Positions 28,782 to 37,710 are shown, counted from the stretch's first letter. The stretch: DNA of 64,000 nucleotides from Cellvibrionaceae bacterium (GCA_025800365.1 JAOXRT010000081.1:31834-95833); one strand, 5' to 3'. A program made the numbers and translations. The notes: generated by a model from the letters alone, not told the origin.

Positions 28782-30494
28782 ATGATAGACATCGAACAAG
28801 CGGTTAATAATAAATTTCCCAACTTTTCTCAGCAGCCGGACTTAATCCGCAAGCCCACGCTGTCACTAATTAAGAAGCTGACCCACTCAGAAGAAATTAA
28901 TGATTTTCTTGAAGAGCATGGCGATCTTCGTGGGTTTGAGTTTATCGATAAGGTCTTCGATTACTTCAATTTTAGTTATTCTGTAAGCTCGCGCGATCGC
29001 AATAATATCCCATCCCAGGGCCGCGTAGTTATTATCGCCAATCACCCTATTGGCTCATTAGATGGTTTGGCCATTTTGCGCTTGATTGGCGAGGTACGTC
29101 GGGATGTTAAAATCGTTGCCAACGATATGCTGATGAATTTCAGCCCGTTGCACCCGCTTTTTATTGCATTAGACAATATGACTGGCACGGGCACACGCAA
29201 AAGCTACCGTGCCATTATGGAAGCATTGGAACGCGAAGAAGCGGTTATCATTTTTCCTTCAGGTGAAGTCTCGCGCGCACGCCCTACTGGGGTGAAAGAT
29301 ACCCGCTGGCGCTCAGGTTTTTTACATTTTGCTCGTAAAGCAAAAGCGCCCTTACTGCCTGTATTTATAGGCGCTAAGAACTCTTTGTTGTTTTACAGCG
29401 CCTCTATGCTGTTTAAACCTCTCGGTACGGCGCTTTTGGCTAGGGAGATGTTTAACAAGCAGTCGGCCCAAATACAATTTCGGGTGGGCGAAGCGATTCC
29501 TGCCAGCGTTTTAAATAACGAAAAACTGGGCGACAGGGGCATCATTAAGCGTCTGCGTAAACACCTTTATAAAATCGGCAAGCGACGTCAGCCAATTTTT
29601 GTTACTGAAAAAACCATCGCGCATCCTGAAGATCGTCAAGAGCTTGTTGAGGAGCTTAATCAAGCTCGCTTGCTGGGTGAAACGCGCGATCAAAATCGCA
29701 TTTTGTTGGCCGACTACAAAAACGGCACAGCTCTCATTAAGGAAATTGGTCGCTTACGAGAAGTTGCGTTTCGTAAGGTTGGTGAGGGAACAGGCGGCAA
29801 ACGAGATTTAGATAAATACGATAAAAGCTATCGCCACCTTGTACTCTGGGACAATAAACGGCTAGAGATCGCTGGCGCATATCGTATTGGCGAAGCCGGC
29901 AAGATTATGGCGGAGCAAGGCGTTGAAGGCTTATACACTAGCTCGCTTTATGAATTCCGTGAAGATTTCACGCCTTATCTTGAGCAAGGTTTGGAGCTCG
30001 GCCGCAGCTTTGTAAACCCAGATTATTGGGGCAAGGCTAGCTTAGATTATTTATGGCAGGGCATTGGGGCTTATCTGCGCCATCACCCGAATATTCGTTA
30101 CTTAATTGGCCCAGTTAGCATGAGTGCGCGTTATCCACGTACGCTAATGGATCAGCTCGTGCATTATTATCAGCACTTTTATGCCGCTAGGGAAAATTGG
30201 GCTACGGCTAATCAACCCTATAAACTGAGTTTAGAAAGCCAGCAGGAGTTGGCGGCCGACTACGATGGTTTGAATAAAGATGAGGCGATGAAGCTGTTGC
30301 AAGAACGTTTTGTCGAGGCAGGTTATAAAATGCCGGTACTGTTTAAGCAGTACACGGCGCTGTTTGAAGGTGATGGTTTCCAGCTATTAACCTTTAGTGT
30401 GGATCCGGATTTTGGTGATTGCTTGGATGGTTTGTTTATTGCCGATTTGAGCAAGTTGAAAGCGGCCAAGCGTAAGCGTTATCTTGGTGATTAA
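28782..30494 (+). CDS. olsF: Bifunctional acyltransferase, OlsF-like ornithine-lipid synthase
   Basis: 570 residues with two acyltransferase parts. The N-terminal half is a PlsC/LPLAT-type O-acyltransferase with the motif NHPIGSLD (His88, Asp94) and FPSGEVSR near 157-164. The C-terminal half (from about residue 310) is a GNAT-related OlsB-like domain (RLREVAFRKVGEGTGG, YDKSYRHLVLWD, GAYRIG). This is the layout of OlsF of Serratia and Flavobacterium, which makes ornithine lipid alone: the C-terminal part N-acylates ornithine and the N-terminal part O-acylates the product. I start at the ATG at 28782 after AGGTAG; earlier ATGs at 28725 and 28761 fall in or near the Pho-box array, which implies induction under phosphate starvation. 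Confidence 0.8.
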   Translation: MIDIEQAVNNKFPNFSQQPDLIRKPTLSLIKKLTHSEEINDFLEEHGDLRGFEFIDKVFDYFNFSYSVSSRDRNNIPSQGRVVIIANHPIGSLDGLAILRLIGEVRRDVKIVANDMLMNFSPLHPLFIALDNMTGTGTRKSYRAIMEALEREEAVIIFPSGEVSRARPTGVKDTRWRSGFLHFARKAKAPLLPVFIGAKNSLLFYSASMLFKPLGTALLAREMFNKQSAQIQFRVGEAIPASVLNNEKLGDRGIIKRLRKHLYKIGKRRQPIFVTEKTIAHPEDRQELVEELNQARLLGETRDQNRILLADYKNGTALIKEIGRLREVAFRKVGEGTGGKRDLDKYDKSYRHLVLWDNKRLEIAGAYRIGEAGKIMAEQGVEGLYTSSLYEFREDFTPYLEQGLELGRSFVNPDYWGKASLDYLWQGIGAYLRHHPNIRYLIGPVSMSARYPRTLMDQLVHYYQHFYAARENWATANQPYKLSLESQQELAADYDGLNKDEAMKLLQERFVEAGYKMPVLFKQYTALFEGDGFQLLTFSVDPDFGDCLDGLFIADLSKLKAAKRKRYLGD

Positions 30495-30551
30495 CTTAAT
30501 GTCGGAGCTATTAGTTACACTGTTAAATGGCATCGTGCAGGCCTGACCGCC

Positions 30552-30661
30552 TGCTGAGCTTAGCCCTTGCTATGAAGGGAGCGCAAAATGCAGCGTCCGT
30601 GCTAGCTCAGCTTCTCCTCCGAGTCGAAGATGCCCCTTCATAGCAAGGGCTAAGCTCAGCA
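30552..30661. repeat. 110-bp element with perfect 28-bp inverted arms
   Basis: The arms at 30552-30579 and 30634-30661 are perfectly complementary over 28 bases (outer sequence TGCTGAGCTTAGCCC..., inner ...GAAGGG). The 54-base interior has no reading frame. The element lies between two convergent genes and could end transcription from both sides. The rest of the 217-base gap holds nothing recognisable. Confidence 0.7.
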
Positions 30662-30711
30662 TTCTGCTAAAGTAGCGGCTTTAAATTTGTGTTCTGAGAA
30701 TTCAAGCTCGC

Positions 30712-31161
30712 TTAAGCGCTTGCCAATAATCTTTCTACCACTGCCTGCAAACCGACAACATCTTCTTGGGAGAATCGGGATTTAACTGGGGCATCTATAT
30801 CCAGAACTCCGATTAACTCGCCATCTTTTATCATCGGAATTACCACTTCAGATTCTGAAGCAGCATCACAGGCGATGTGACCTTCAAACGCGTGTACATC
30901 AGCAACTAATTGTGGCTCTAACTCAGCTGCGGCGGTACCGCAAACACCACGACCAATAGGAATACGCGTACAGGCGGGCTTGCCTTGAAAAGGCCCGAGA
31001 ACCAGCTCGTCGCCTTGGCGTAAATAAAAGCCGGCCCAGTTAATCTCTGGCAAATACATCCATAGAACAGCTGCGGTATTGGATAGATTGCAGATCCAAT
31101 CGCTTTCGCCTTCCAAGAGCCCAGCTAGGGCGCTATCGATATCTTGGTAAATACTGTTCAT
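30712..31161 (-). CDS. msrC: Free methionine-(R)-sulfoxide reductase (GAF-domain fRMsr)
   Basis: Reduces free methionine-R-sulfoxide with thioredoxin in the cytoplasm. A 149-residue single GAF domain. Cys64, Cys74 and Cys98 have exactly the spacing (10 and 24) of the three catalytic cysteines of E. coli fRMsr (84, 94, 118). I start at the ATG at 31161 (MNSIYQDIDS), which follows GGAGATAG; an in-frame start at 31191 is less likely. It stands alone next to the acyl-CoA carboxylase, with 134 bases between. Confidence 0.9.
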   Translation of the reverse strand: MNSIYQDIDSALAGLLEGESDWICNLSNTAAVLWMYLPEINWAGFYLRQGDELVLGPFQGKPACTRIPIGRGVCGTAAAELEPQLVADVHAFEGHIACDAASESEVVIPMIKDGELIGVLDIDAPVKSRFSQEDVVGLQAVVERLLASA

Positions 31162-31295
31162 AACTATCTCCTCGGCTGCATCATGCAGCAATTTAGCAAG
31201 GCGCGCAGTCTATACATCTAAGCGCACTTCGCCAACATTCATTTGCTTATAAGCATAAACTGCTCAGCAGTATCTCTGCCAATCTAATATGGGGC

Positions 31296-34200
31296 CTACC
31301 AAGTATCGATACAAGGGCGTTTTTTGCCATCCCTTTTTTGCACTGCTGGCGTGGCCTTTAAGGCTCGGCTGATCCACTGACGAGATTCCAGCGGGTCGAT
31401 GACGGCATCAATCTCTAGGTAGCTTGCCATATTTAAAGCTTTGCCCTGCTCGTAGACCTTATCAACCATTTTCTGAAAGACTTGCTGGCGCTTTTGCTCG
31501 TCTTCAATGGCGGCGAGTTGCTTGGCGGCACCTAAGCGTACTGCACCTTCAATTCCCATGGCGCCAAACTCTCCTGATGGCCAAGCCGCCGTTAACATCG
31601 GGTTGTGGAAGCTGCCTGCCGCCATGGCCTGTGCGCCCAAGCCATAACCTTTGCGAGTCACTAAGGTCAGGTATGGCACTGTGATACTGGAGGCTGTTAC
31701 AAAGATTCGTGAAATATGGCGAATCGTTGCCTGCGCTTCAGAGTCTGGGCCGACCATAAATCCGGGGGTGTCGCATAGTGAAACAATGGGTAGATCATGG
31801 GCATCGCAAAGTTGCATAAAGCGCGCCATTTTGTCGCCGCCTTCGGCATCGATTGCTCCCCCTAAATGCTTAGGGTTATTTGCAATCAAACCCATTGGGC
31901 GACCTTCTATTCGAATCAAGGCTGTAATAATACCTTTCGCAAAACCCGCCCTTAACTCTAATACGCTATCAATATCAGCCAGGTGTTTGATTAGCTGCCT
32001 AACATCGTAAACCTGCATGCGGTTGAGTGGAATATCATGGCGCAATAAACGCTCGTCATGAGCCTGCCATTGCTCAAAATTACCCTGAAAATAAGATAAG
32101 TATTTTTTCGCCGTCGCAACGGCTTCAGCCTCATCTTCGACAATTATATCGAGCACACCATTTGGGCCAAGAACATCAACCGGCCCAACTTCCTCGGGGC
32201 TGTAACGCCCTAAGCCACCGCCTTCAATCATTGCGGGGCCACCCATTCCAACAGTAGCGTTTTTGGTAGCAATGGTGACATCACAGACACCAAACAAGGC
32301 CGCATTTCCCGCAAAACATCGACCCGCCACAATACCGACAGTGGGTACTAAACCAGAAAGCTCTGCCATCGCCGAAAACGTATGACAATCGAGGCCAGCA
32401 ACGCCGGCAAAATCCGTATCAGAAGGGCGACCACCCCCGCCTTCAGCAAAGAAAATTGTTGGCAGCTGCCACTGTTTTGCCAAACCTAAAATACGATCGG
32501 TTTTTTTATGGTTCATTAAACCTTGGGTGCCCGCAAATACGGTGTAGTCGTAGGACAAGACCATACAACGGGACTTGTCATCAGAGAACAAATCGCCGTT
32601 TACCGAAGCGGTGCCGCCGATCAAACCATCAGCTGGGCTTTGCTCAATCAGCTCTTCAACGGATTTAATTTTCCGCTGAGCGGCGATCGCCATAGCGCCG
32701 TATTCATTAAAGCTACCAGGGTCTATCAAATCATTAATATTCTCGCGGGCACTGCGCATCCCTTTAGCATGGCGTTTTGTAATGGCCGCCTCACGGAATT
32801 CATCCAAGGTTTTATTGTGTCGATCAATGACTTCTTGAAGGTCGTCTCGAATAGCATCCAGATCTAGGGCCTCTTCGCTACTGCCCAATTGTTCTAACTG
32901 CTCATCTTTTAATATACTGATTAACGCTGCTTCTTCATTAACCGCGTCACCCTCAGCAACAAACAATTGCTTAATCTCGCCAGCGCAAAGCGCTTCGACT
33001 GGAAACTCCATTTTCATGGCTTCCAAAATCGCGATCACCTGCCCTTTTTGCACCACATCGCCAAGGGATACATTGAGGCTGGAAACAACCGCCGCCGTAC
33101 TGGCTTTATGTAACTCACAGCCTTCCGCTATTTCTACCACAGCGCCTTTAGCATTCGATTTATTTGTTGCCTCGGATTCGACAATAAAACGGCCGCTATT
33201 ATTGTCCTCTAGCAAGTCCTGCAAATGTTGCTCTACGAACTTAGTATTCACTTCATTATTAATCACCGCTGCGTGCTGACAGAGATTACTCAGCAGTGAC
33301 AAATTATGGCTTACGCCCTGAATATCAAACTCACTAATCGCTCTATCCAACAAACGCAATGCACTGCGATAATCAGCGGAGGTAGCAATTACTTTGGCAA
33401 TCATTGGGTCATAAGCTGGGCTGTAATTGAATCCGACATATGCACAATCATCTACTCGAATTGCTGCGCCCTTGGGGGGCATATACTGTGACAGCAAACC
33501 CGCACTGGCTTTACTGTTTCCTTCAGCATCCCAAGCTTCTAAATTAACGCGCGCTTGAATGGCAAAATTATTATTGCTGCGCTTAAGGGGGAAGCCCAAT
33601 TCAGCCAAGGTTTTGCCTTCGGCCAGCGCGATTTGAATAGCAACCAAATCGACATCAAATAATTGTTCGGTAATAGTATGCTCAACCTGAATGCGTGGGT
33701 TAACCTCTAAAAAGTAAAAACTATCTGGGTTATTGGCATCTACTAGAAATTCAAAAGTACCTAGACCTCGGTAGCCCAACTTCTCGGCGAAATGCACAGC
33801 CGCATTATGGATTCGATCTCGCTGACTTTGGCTTAAACTCGGGCTTGGAGCTATCTCGATAATCTTTTGATTACGCCGCTGCAAAGTACACTCACGCTCA
33901 GCCAAATGCGTAGCTTTTTGACCATCCCCCAATATTTGCACCTCAATATGCCTTGCTTCTGTCAGCAACTGCTCGACATAGACATCAGAATTTGCAAAGC
34001 TAATCTGGGCTTCGCGCTGGCAAGCTTCGTATGCAGCTGCTAAATCTTCTTGCTGACGCACTGGTCGTATTCCTCGGCCACCGCCGCCAGCCAAGGCCTT
34101 AATCATTACGCCATTGTGCTGATGCAGGCGAAAAAACTCTGTTACTTCTACCAGACTACAGGGGCGATTAATGCCTGCTAACATGGGCATATTGGCCTGC

Positions 34201-34571
34201 TCAGCTTGTAGCCGAGCACTGGCTTTATCGCCTAGTTTCTTTAATAGATCAGAATCCGGGCCAATAAAACAGAGATCAGCTGTACGACAAGCCTCTGCAA
34301 AATCCGCACTTTCCGAGAGAAAGCCATAGCCCGGGTGTATTGCATCAGCACCTGTTGCTTTTGCCGCTGATATCAATTCTTCAATATTTAGATAAGCCGC
34401 CGTACCACGGCCCTTTAAAGCTACAGACTCATCCGCGGCCTTAATATGCAAACACTGGGTATCATCTTCAGCAAAAACAGCCACACTGCCTACCCCCATT
34501 AGATGACAACTACGGGCAATACGAAGGGCAATTTCAGAGCGGTTGGCTATAAGAATTTTTTTAATGGGCAT
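31296..34571 (-). CDS. Single-chain biotin-dependent acyl-CoA carboxylase (BC-BCCP-CT fusion), 1091 aa
   Basis: One polypeptide holds all activities of an acyl-CoA carboxylase. Biotin carboxylase: residues 1-450 (KILIANRSEIALRI, ATP lid GGGGRGI, EVNPRIQVEHT). Biotin carrier: about 480-555 with the biotinylated lysine near 518 (EAMKMEF). Carboxyltransferase halves: about 590-1091 (GGGRPSDTDFAG and CDTPGFMVGP). The order and length match the single-chain long-chain acyl-CoA carboxylases described from mycobacteria, so acetyl-, propionyl- and longer acyl-CoAs are possible substrates. It is not the housekeeping AccABCD. A TTACACT-T-AGTGTAA palindrome lies 52 bases upstream and a divergent TetR gene lies beyond; regulation by that protein is inferred. 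It depends on biotin from the bio operon. Confidence 0.9.
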   Translation of the reverse strand: MPIKKILIANRSEIALRIARSCHLMGVGSVAVFAEDDTQCLHIKAADESVALKGRGTAAYLNIEELISAAKATGADAIHPGYGFLSESADFAEACRTADLCFIGPDSDLLKKLGDKASARLQAEQANMPMLAGINRPCSLVEVTEFFRLHQHNGVMIKALAGGGGRGIRPVRQQEDLAAAYEACQREAQISFANSDVYVEQLLTEARHIEVQILGDGQKATHLAERECTLQRRNQKIIEIAPSPSLSQSQRDRIHNAAVHFAEKLGYRGLGTFEFLVDANNPDSFYFLEVNPRIQVEHTITEQLFDVDLVAIQIALAEGKTLAELGFPLKRSNNNFAIQARVNLEAWDAEGNSKASAGLLSQYMPPKGAAIRVDDCAYVGFNYSPAYDPMIAKVIATSADYRSALRLLDRAISEFDIQGVSHNLSLLSNLCQHAAVINNEVNTKFVEQHLQDLLEDNNSGRFIVESEATNKSNAKGAVVEIAEGCELHKASTAAVVSSLNVSLGDVVQKGQVIAILEAMKMEFPVEALCAGEIKQLFVAEGDAVNEEAALISILKDEQLEQLGSSEEALDLDAIRDDLQEVIDRHNKTLDEFREAAITKRHAKGMRSARENINDLIDPGSFNEYGAMAIAAQRKIKSVEELIEQSPADGLIGGTASVNGDLFSDDKSRCMVLSYDYTVFAGTQGLMNHKKTDRILGLAKQWQLPTIFFAEGGGGRPSDTDFAGVAGLDCHTFSAMAELSGLVPTVGIVAGRCFAGNAALFGVCDVTIATKNATVGMGGPAMIEGGGLGRYSPEEVGPVDVLGPNGVLDIIVEDEAEAVATAKKYLSYFQGNFEQWQAHDERLLRHDIPLNRMQVYDVRQLIKHLADIDSVLELRAGFAKGIITALIRIEGRPMGLIANNPKHLGGAIDAEGGDKMARFMQLCDAHDLPIVSLCDTPGFMVGPDSEAQATIRHISRIFVTASSITVPYLTLVTRKGYGLGAQAMAAGSFHNPMLTAAWPSGEFGAMGIEGAVRLGAAKQLAAIEDEQKRQQVFQKMVDKVYEQGKALNMASYLEIDAVIDPLESRQWISRALKATPAVQKRDGKKRPCIDTW

Positions 34572-34622
34572 GCTGAAAATCCATAAGATTGAAAGCGATT
34601 AAAATTAAGGTTTTACACAAAG

Positions 34623-34637
34623 TTACACTTAGTGTAA
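34623..34637. promoter_or_regulatory. Probable TetR-type operator before the acyl-CoA carboxylase gene
   Basis: A perfect 15-base palindrome TTACACT-T-AGTGTAA, 52 bases upstream of the carboxylase ATG. On the minus strand it sits within the spacer of a loose promoter (TTGTTA, 17 bases, TAACTT). Length and symmetry suit a TetR dimer, and a TetR gene is divergent at 34995. Confidence 0.55.
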
Positions 34638-34667
34638 TAATTTAACAAGCATTCTTTATATAAATAC

Positions 34668-34939
34668 CTAGGGCACCTCTGAATAATGCAGATTAGCTCA
34701 GGCTTCACGTCAATGTCGTAATCGAGGCGCTTCTTTGAAGGCAGGCTGGCTGCCTGTCGAAAAGGAGCAACGAAGAGTACGAGATTGACGTGAAGCCCCG
34801 CAGGGCGGTCCCTGAAGCGCTCATCTACGTTGTTGCGTTTCTTGCCAAGGGCTGCGGCCATTACCGGCGAAGCGCGCCTAGTATCTAAGCGCTTCAGGGC
34901 TCCGCTGAGCTAAACCTGCATTATTCAGAGGTGCCCTAG
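34668..34939. repeat. 264-bp miniature element with IS5-like ends and CTAG target duplication
   Basis: CTAG (34668-34671) and CTAG (34936-34939) flank ends starting GGCACCTCTGAATAATGCAG, complementary over 20 bases plus a further imperfect stretch. The interior forms more stems (GGCTTCACGTCAAT / ATTGACGTGAAGCC; AAGCGCTTCAGGG-type repeats). There is no transposase. A CTAG duplication fits the YTAR target of the IS5 group, so it is probably moved in trans by such an element (inference). It lies between the palindromic operator and the TetR gene. Confidence 0.75.
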
Positions 34940-34994
34940 CCATAAATAAACGCCAAATCATCACTAAATCAACACTGTCAAACAGCAAGAGACT

Positions 34995-35597
34995 ATGGGA
35001 CTTAGAGAAGAAAAAAAGCAGGCCACTCGAGAGCATATTCTGGCAGTCGCCGAAAGCATGCTGGAAGCTCTCGATTTTGAGCAGCTGACCATTGATGACT
35101 TGGCCGAAGCAGCTGGAATAAGCCGTAAGACCTTCTTTAATTACTTTAGTAACAAAAGTGCCATCCTTGAGGCCTTGGCCATCAAGTGGCTAGCCGATAG
35201 AAGCTTCTGGGCAGAAGATGAACTTATCGGCAATGCGGAAGATGCACTGGTGCCCACCAATATAGCTGAAATCAGCGACTGGATTGAAAAGCATAAACGC
35301 CTATTAATCATGCTGGAGAAGCACACCCAGGTCTTCAGCTATACCGAGCAAGGCAATAACCTAGAACTGGATTTATTCGCTCCTGGCCGAAGCTACCGCA
35401 TTGAGCGGATAGAGAAGGCCCAATTACAGGGGCTCATCCGCGATGATATCCCCGCCTGGCAGATCAGCCGCATGTACGATTGTTTACGACTCGATAGCGT
35501 ACGATACTGGTTACAACAGACAGATAAGAGCGCCCAATTTAGCAGCTACTACCAAGCTTTAAAGTCGGTCTTATTACAAGGCATTAGCCGAAAATAG
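34995..35597 (+). CDS. TetR-family transcriptional regulator
   Basis: 200 residues. The N-terminal helix-turn-helix is typical (TREHILAVAESML, TIDDLAEAAGISRKTFFNYF, SNKSAILEAL). The C-terminal ligand domain is not recognisable. It is divergent from the single-chain acyl-CoA carboxylase, and a perfect palindrome lies before that gene, so it likely represses the carboxylase in response to an acyl-CoA or similar ligand. A 264-bp repeat has entered the shared intergenic region on its side. No clear ribosome site precedes the ATG; AGCAAGAGA is nearest. Confidence 0.88.
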   Translation: MGLREEKKQATREHILAVAESMLEALDFEQLTIDDLAEAAGISRKTFFNYFSNKSAILEALAIKWLADRSFWAEDELIGNAEDALVPTNIAEISDWIEKHKRLLIMLEKHTQVFSYTEQGNNLELDLFAPGRSYRIERIEKAQLQGLIRDDIPAWQISRMYDCLRLDSVRYWLQQTDKSAQFSSYYQALKSVLLQGISRK

Positions 35598-35734
35598 CCC
35601 CCTTTAAGATGCTTTTCAGCCTCAAGACTGAAACAAAGCCGTTATATTTGTTAGCGCTCACAAACATTAATATTCAAGTTTTTCAACAACTTAGCAAATA
35701 GCTGAAAATTACAGGCACGCAAACCAGCTTTACC

Positions 35735-35763
35735 TTTACGTTAACGTCAACTTTATTTATAGT
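35735..35763 (+). promoter_or_regulatory. LiuR operator and promoter of the liu operon
   Basis: A 16-base near-perfect palindrome TTTACGTTAACGTCAA (35735-35750; 7 of 8 base pairs match) is followed by TATAGT (35758-35763). If TTTACG serves as -35 box, the spacer is 17 bases. MerR-family regulators bind such palindromes inside the promoter. It lies 33 bases before the liuR ATG, so autoregulation and control of the whole operon are expected. Confidence 0.65.
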
Positions 35764-35796
35764 GTTCAACACCTGAATGAAGAGCAAAGCTGGAAT

Positions 35797-36198
35797 ATGG
35801 AACAGAAGAATAAGACCTACAGCATCTCAGAGCTGGCTAAAGAGTTCGATATCACCACCCGCGCCATTCGATTTTATGAAGACAAAGGTCTACTAAACCC
35901 TACAAGAAAGGGCCAAACAAGAATCTACACCCCTGCTGACCGCACCAAGCTCAAATTGATACTGCGTGGTAAGCGACTAGGGCTAACACTAGATGAAAGC
36001 CGAGACATCATCGGCATGTACAACCCAGGCCAAAGTAATGAAGACCAGCTCAACACATTGCTCGCCAAGATACGCGAACGCAAGAATTACCTGGAACAGC
36101 AACTACACGATATCGAAGTGATGATGCTGGACCTGCAAGAATCTGAAAACCGAGCGCTTGAAGCACTAGAGGCGTTAGCCTCTAAACAGCAAGCATAA
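35797..36198 (+). CDS. liuR: MerR-family regulator LiuR of leucine/isovalerate degradation
   Basis: A 133-residue MerR-type regulator: DNA-binding domain YSISELAKEFDITTRAIRFY at the N-terminus, then DKGLLNPTRKGQTRIY, and a dimerisation coiled coil over about residues 80-130. No metal-binding cysteines are present, as in LiuR. In gammaproteobacteria LiuR heads liu operons and probably senses a pathway CoA ester. Here it is 45 bases upstream of liuA with a palindrome in its own promoter. Confidence 0.9.
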   Translation: MEQKNKTYSISELAKEFDITTRAIRFYEDKGLLNPTRKGQTRIYTPADRTKLKLILRGKRLGLTLDESRDIIGMYNPGQSNEDQLNTLLAKIRERKNYLEQQLHDIEVMMLDLQESENRALEALEALASKQQA

Positions 36199-36243
36199 GC
36201 ACAAAATAACTGACTAATATCTGCCTTTTTACGGAGCTTTGAT

Positions 36244-37413
36244 ATGAACGTTTCATACCCTACCCTAAACTTTGACCTAGGCCAGGACGTGGATATGCTG
36301 CGCGATGCGGTATATCAATTTGTACAAGCCGAGCTAGCCCCACGTGCCCAAGAAATCGACGAGAAAAACGAATTCCCAATGGATATGTGGCGCAAATTTG
36401 GTGACATGGGCCTATTGGGTATGACCGTAGCCGAAGAATACGGCGGCACCAATATGGGTTACCTAGCCCACGTGATCGCGATGGAAGAGATCTCCCGCGC
36501 CAGCACCTCAGTTGGCCTATCTTATGGTGCTCACTCTAACCTATGTGTTAACCAAATCCACAAAAATGGTACCCACGAGCAAAAGCTAAAGTATCTACCA
36601 AAGCTATGTTCTGGTGAGCACATCGGCGCCCTAGCCATGTCTGAGCCCAATGCCGGCTCTGATGTCGTCAGCATGAAACTGCGTGCTGAGAAGAAAGGCG
36701 ATAAATACGTATTAAACGGCAACAAAATGTGGATTACCAACGGCCCTGACGCCCACACTTACGTGATCTACGCCAAAACCGATATGGAAGCCCACAGCCG
36801 TGGTATTACAGCATTTATCGTAGAGCGCGACTTCCCAGGTTTTTCTCGCCACCAAAAACTAGACAAACTCGGCATGCGCGGCTCCAACACCTGTGAGTTA
36901 GTATTTGAAGATTGCGAAGTGCCAGAAGAAAATATCCTGGGCCAACTCAACAAAGGCGCCGCCGTATTGATGAGCGGCTTGGATTACGAGCGCACCGTTC
37001 TTTCCGGTGGCCCAGTTGGCATCATGCAAGCTTGTATGGATATCGTTGTGCCTTATATCCACGACCGCAAACAGTTCGGCCAGTCCATTGGTGAATTCCA
37101 ATTGATGCAGGGCAAGGTTGCCGACATGTACGCCGACCTAAACGCCAGCCGCGCTTATCTATACGCCGTAGCCAAAGCTTGTGACCGTGGCGAAGAATCC
37201 CGTAAAGATGCCGCCGCCGTTATTCTATACACCGCCGAAAAAGCCACACAAATGGCACTGCAAGCGATCCAAACCTTGGGCGGCAACGGTTACATCAACG
37301 AATTCCCAACAGGTCGTTTATTGCGTGATGCCAAGCTATATGAAATTGGTGCGGGTACTTCGGAAGTGAGAAGGATGTTGATCGGCCGAGAACTCTTCAA
37401 CGAAACAAAATAA
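36244..37413 (+). CDS. liuA: Isovaleryl-CoA dehydrogenase LiuA
   Basis: FAD-dependent oxidation of isovaleryl-CoA to 3-methylcrotonyl-CoA, electrons going to ETF. 389 residues. The acyl-CoA dehydrogenase signatures [13 protein letters not shown] (128-140) and [13 protein letters not shown] are present. The catalytic glutamate is Glu249 in [11 protein letters not shown], the position specific to isovaleryl-CoA dehydrogenases; short- and medium-chain enzymes have it near the C-terminus. The ATG follows ACGGAG. Two repeat elements and a terminator separate it from the next liu gene. Confidence 0.95.
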   Translation: MNVSYPTLNFDLGQDVDMLRDAVYQFVQAELAPRAQEIDEKNEFPMDMWRKFGDMGLLGMTVAEEYGGTNMGYLAHVIAMEEISRASTSVGLSYGAHSNLCVNQIHKNGTHEQKLKYLPKLCSGEHIGALAMSEPNAGSDVVSMKLRAEKKGDKYVLNGNKMWITNGPDAHTYVIYAKTDMEAHSRGITAFIVERDFPGFSRHQKLDKLGMRGSNTCELVFEDCEVPEENILGQLNKGAAVLMSGLDYERTVLSGGPVGIMQACMDIVVPYIHDRKQFGQSIGEFQLMQGKVADMYADLNASRAYLYAVAKACDRGEESRKDAAAVILYTAEKATQMALQAIQTLGGNGYINEFPTGRLLRDAKLYEIGAGTSEVRRMLIGRELFNETK

Positions 37414-37421
37414 CGTGCGAA

Positions 37422-37545
37422 CCCAAAATGCGCTTTTGCTGCGATAGCCGCGTCGGCGCTGTGCTCAGTCGGTCACGTATTAAACATACGCTCCCTCCCT
37501 GCGCGCAGTGCCTCCTTGCTCTCACAGCAAAATCACTATTTTGGG
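37422..37545. repeat. 124-bp inverted-repeat element after liuA
   Basis: Ends CCCAAAAT...TTTTGCT and AGCAAAA...ATTTTGGG pair imperfectly with one indel. The interior is GC-rich and without a reading frame. It starts 9 bases after the liuA stop codon. The motif is of a kind seen in many gammaproteobacteria (recollection). Confidence 0.6.
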
Positions 37546-37548
37546 AAT

Positions 37549-37579
37549 CACACTCTTTCTACGTAGAGAGTGTGTTTTC
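37549..37579 (+). terminator. Hairpin terminator inside the liu operon
   Basis: Stem CACACTCT / AGAGTGTG, extended by two further pairs, followed by TTTT. It lies between liuA and the reductase gene and may lower expression of the distal genes. Confidence 0.7.
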
Positions 37580-37608
37580 ATTAGTTTAAGAAGACTACTA
37601 AACAAGGA

Positions 37609-37710
37609 TTGTTGTTACTGTTGTGCTTTCAAAATCCTCACTGCAGGGAAGCAGTGGGGAAGCTATAGGGACATATTTACGTGTTTTTGAAAGCACAACA
37701 GTAACAGCAA
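37609..37710. repeat. 102-bp variable-arm hairpin element, copy A
   Basis: The 26-base arms at 37609-37634 and 37685-37710 pair at 25 of 26 positions. The inner ten bases of the arm (GCTTTCAAAA) and the 50-base core are shared with copy B at 43182, but the outer 16 bases are different in the two copies while still self-complementary. The core has its own stem CACTGC ... GCAGTG. No protein is encoded. Confidence 0.75.

Noticed and set aside
34613..34861. 82-codon minus-strand reading frame upstream of the acyl-CoA carboxylase
   Set aside because: It lies inside the 264-bp miniature element and reads through its stems. It has no ribosome site.
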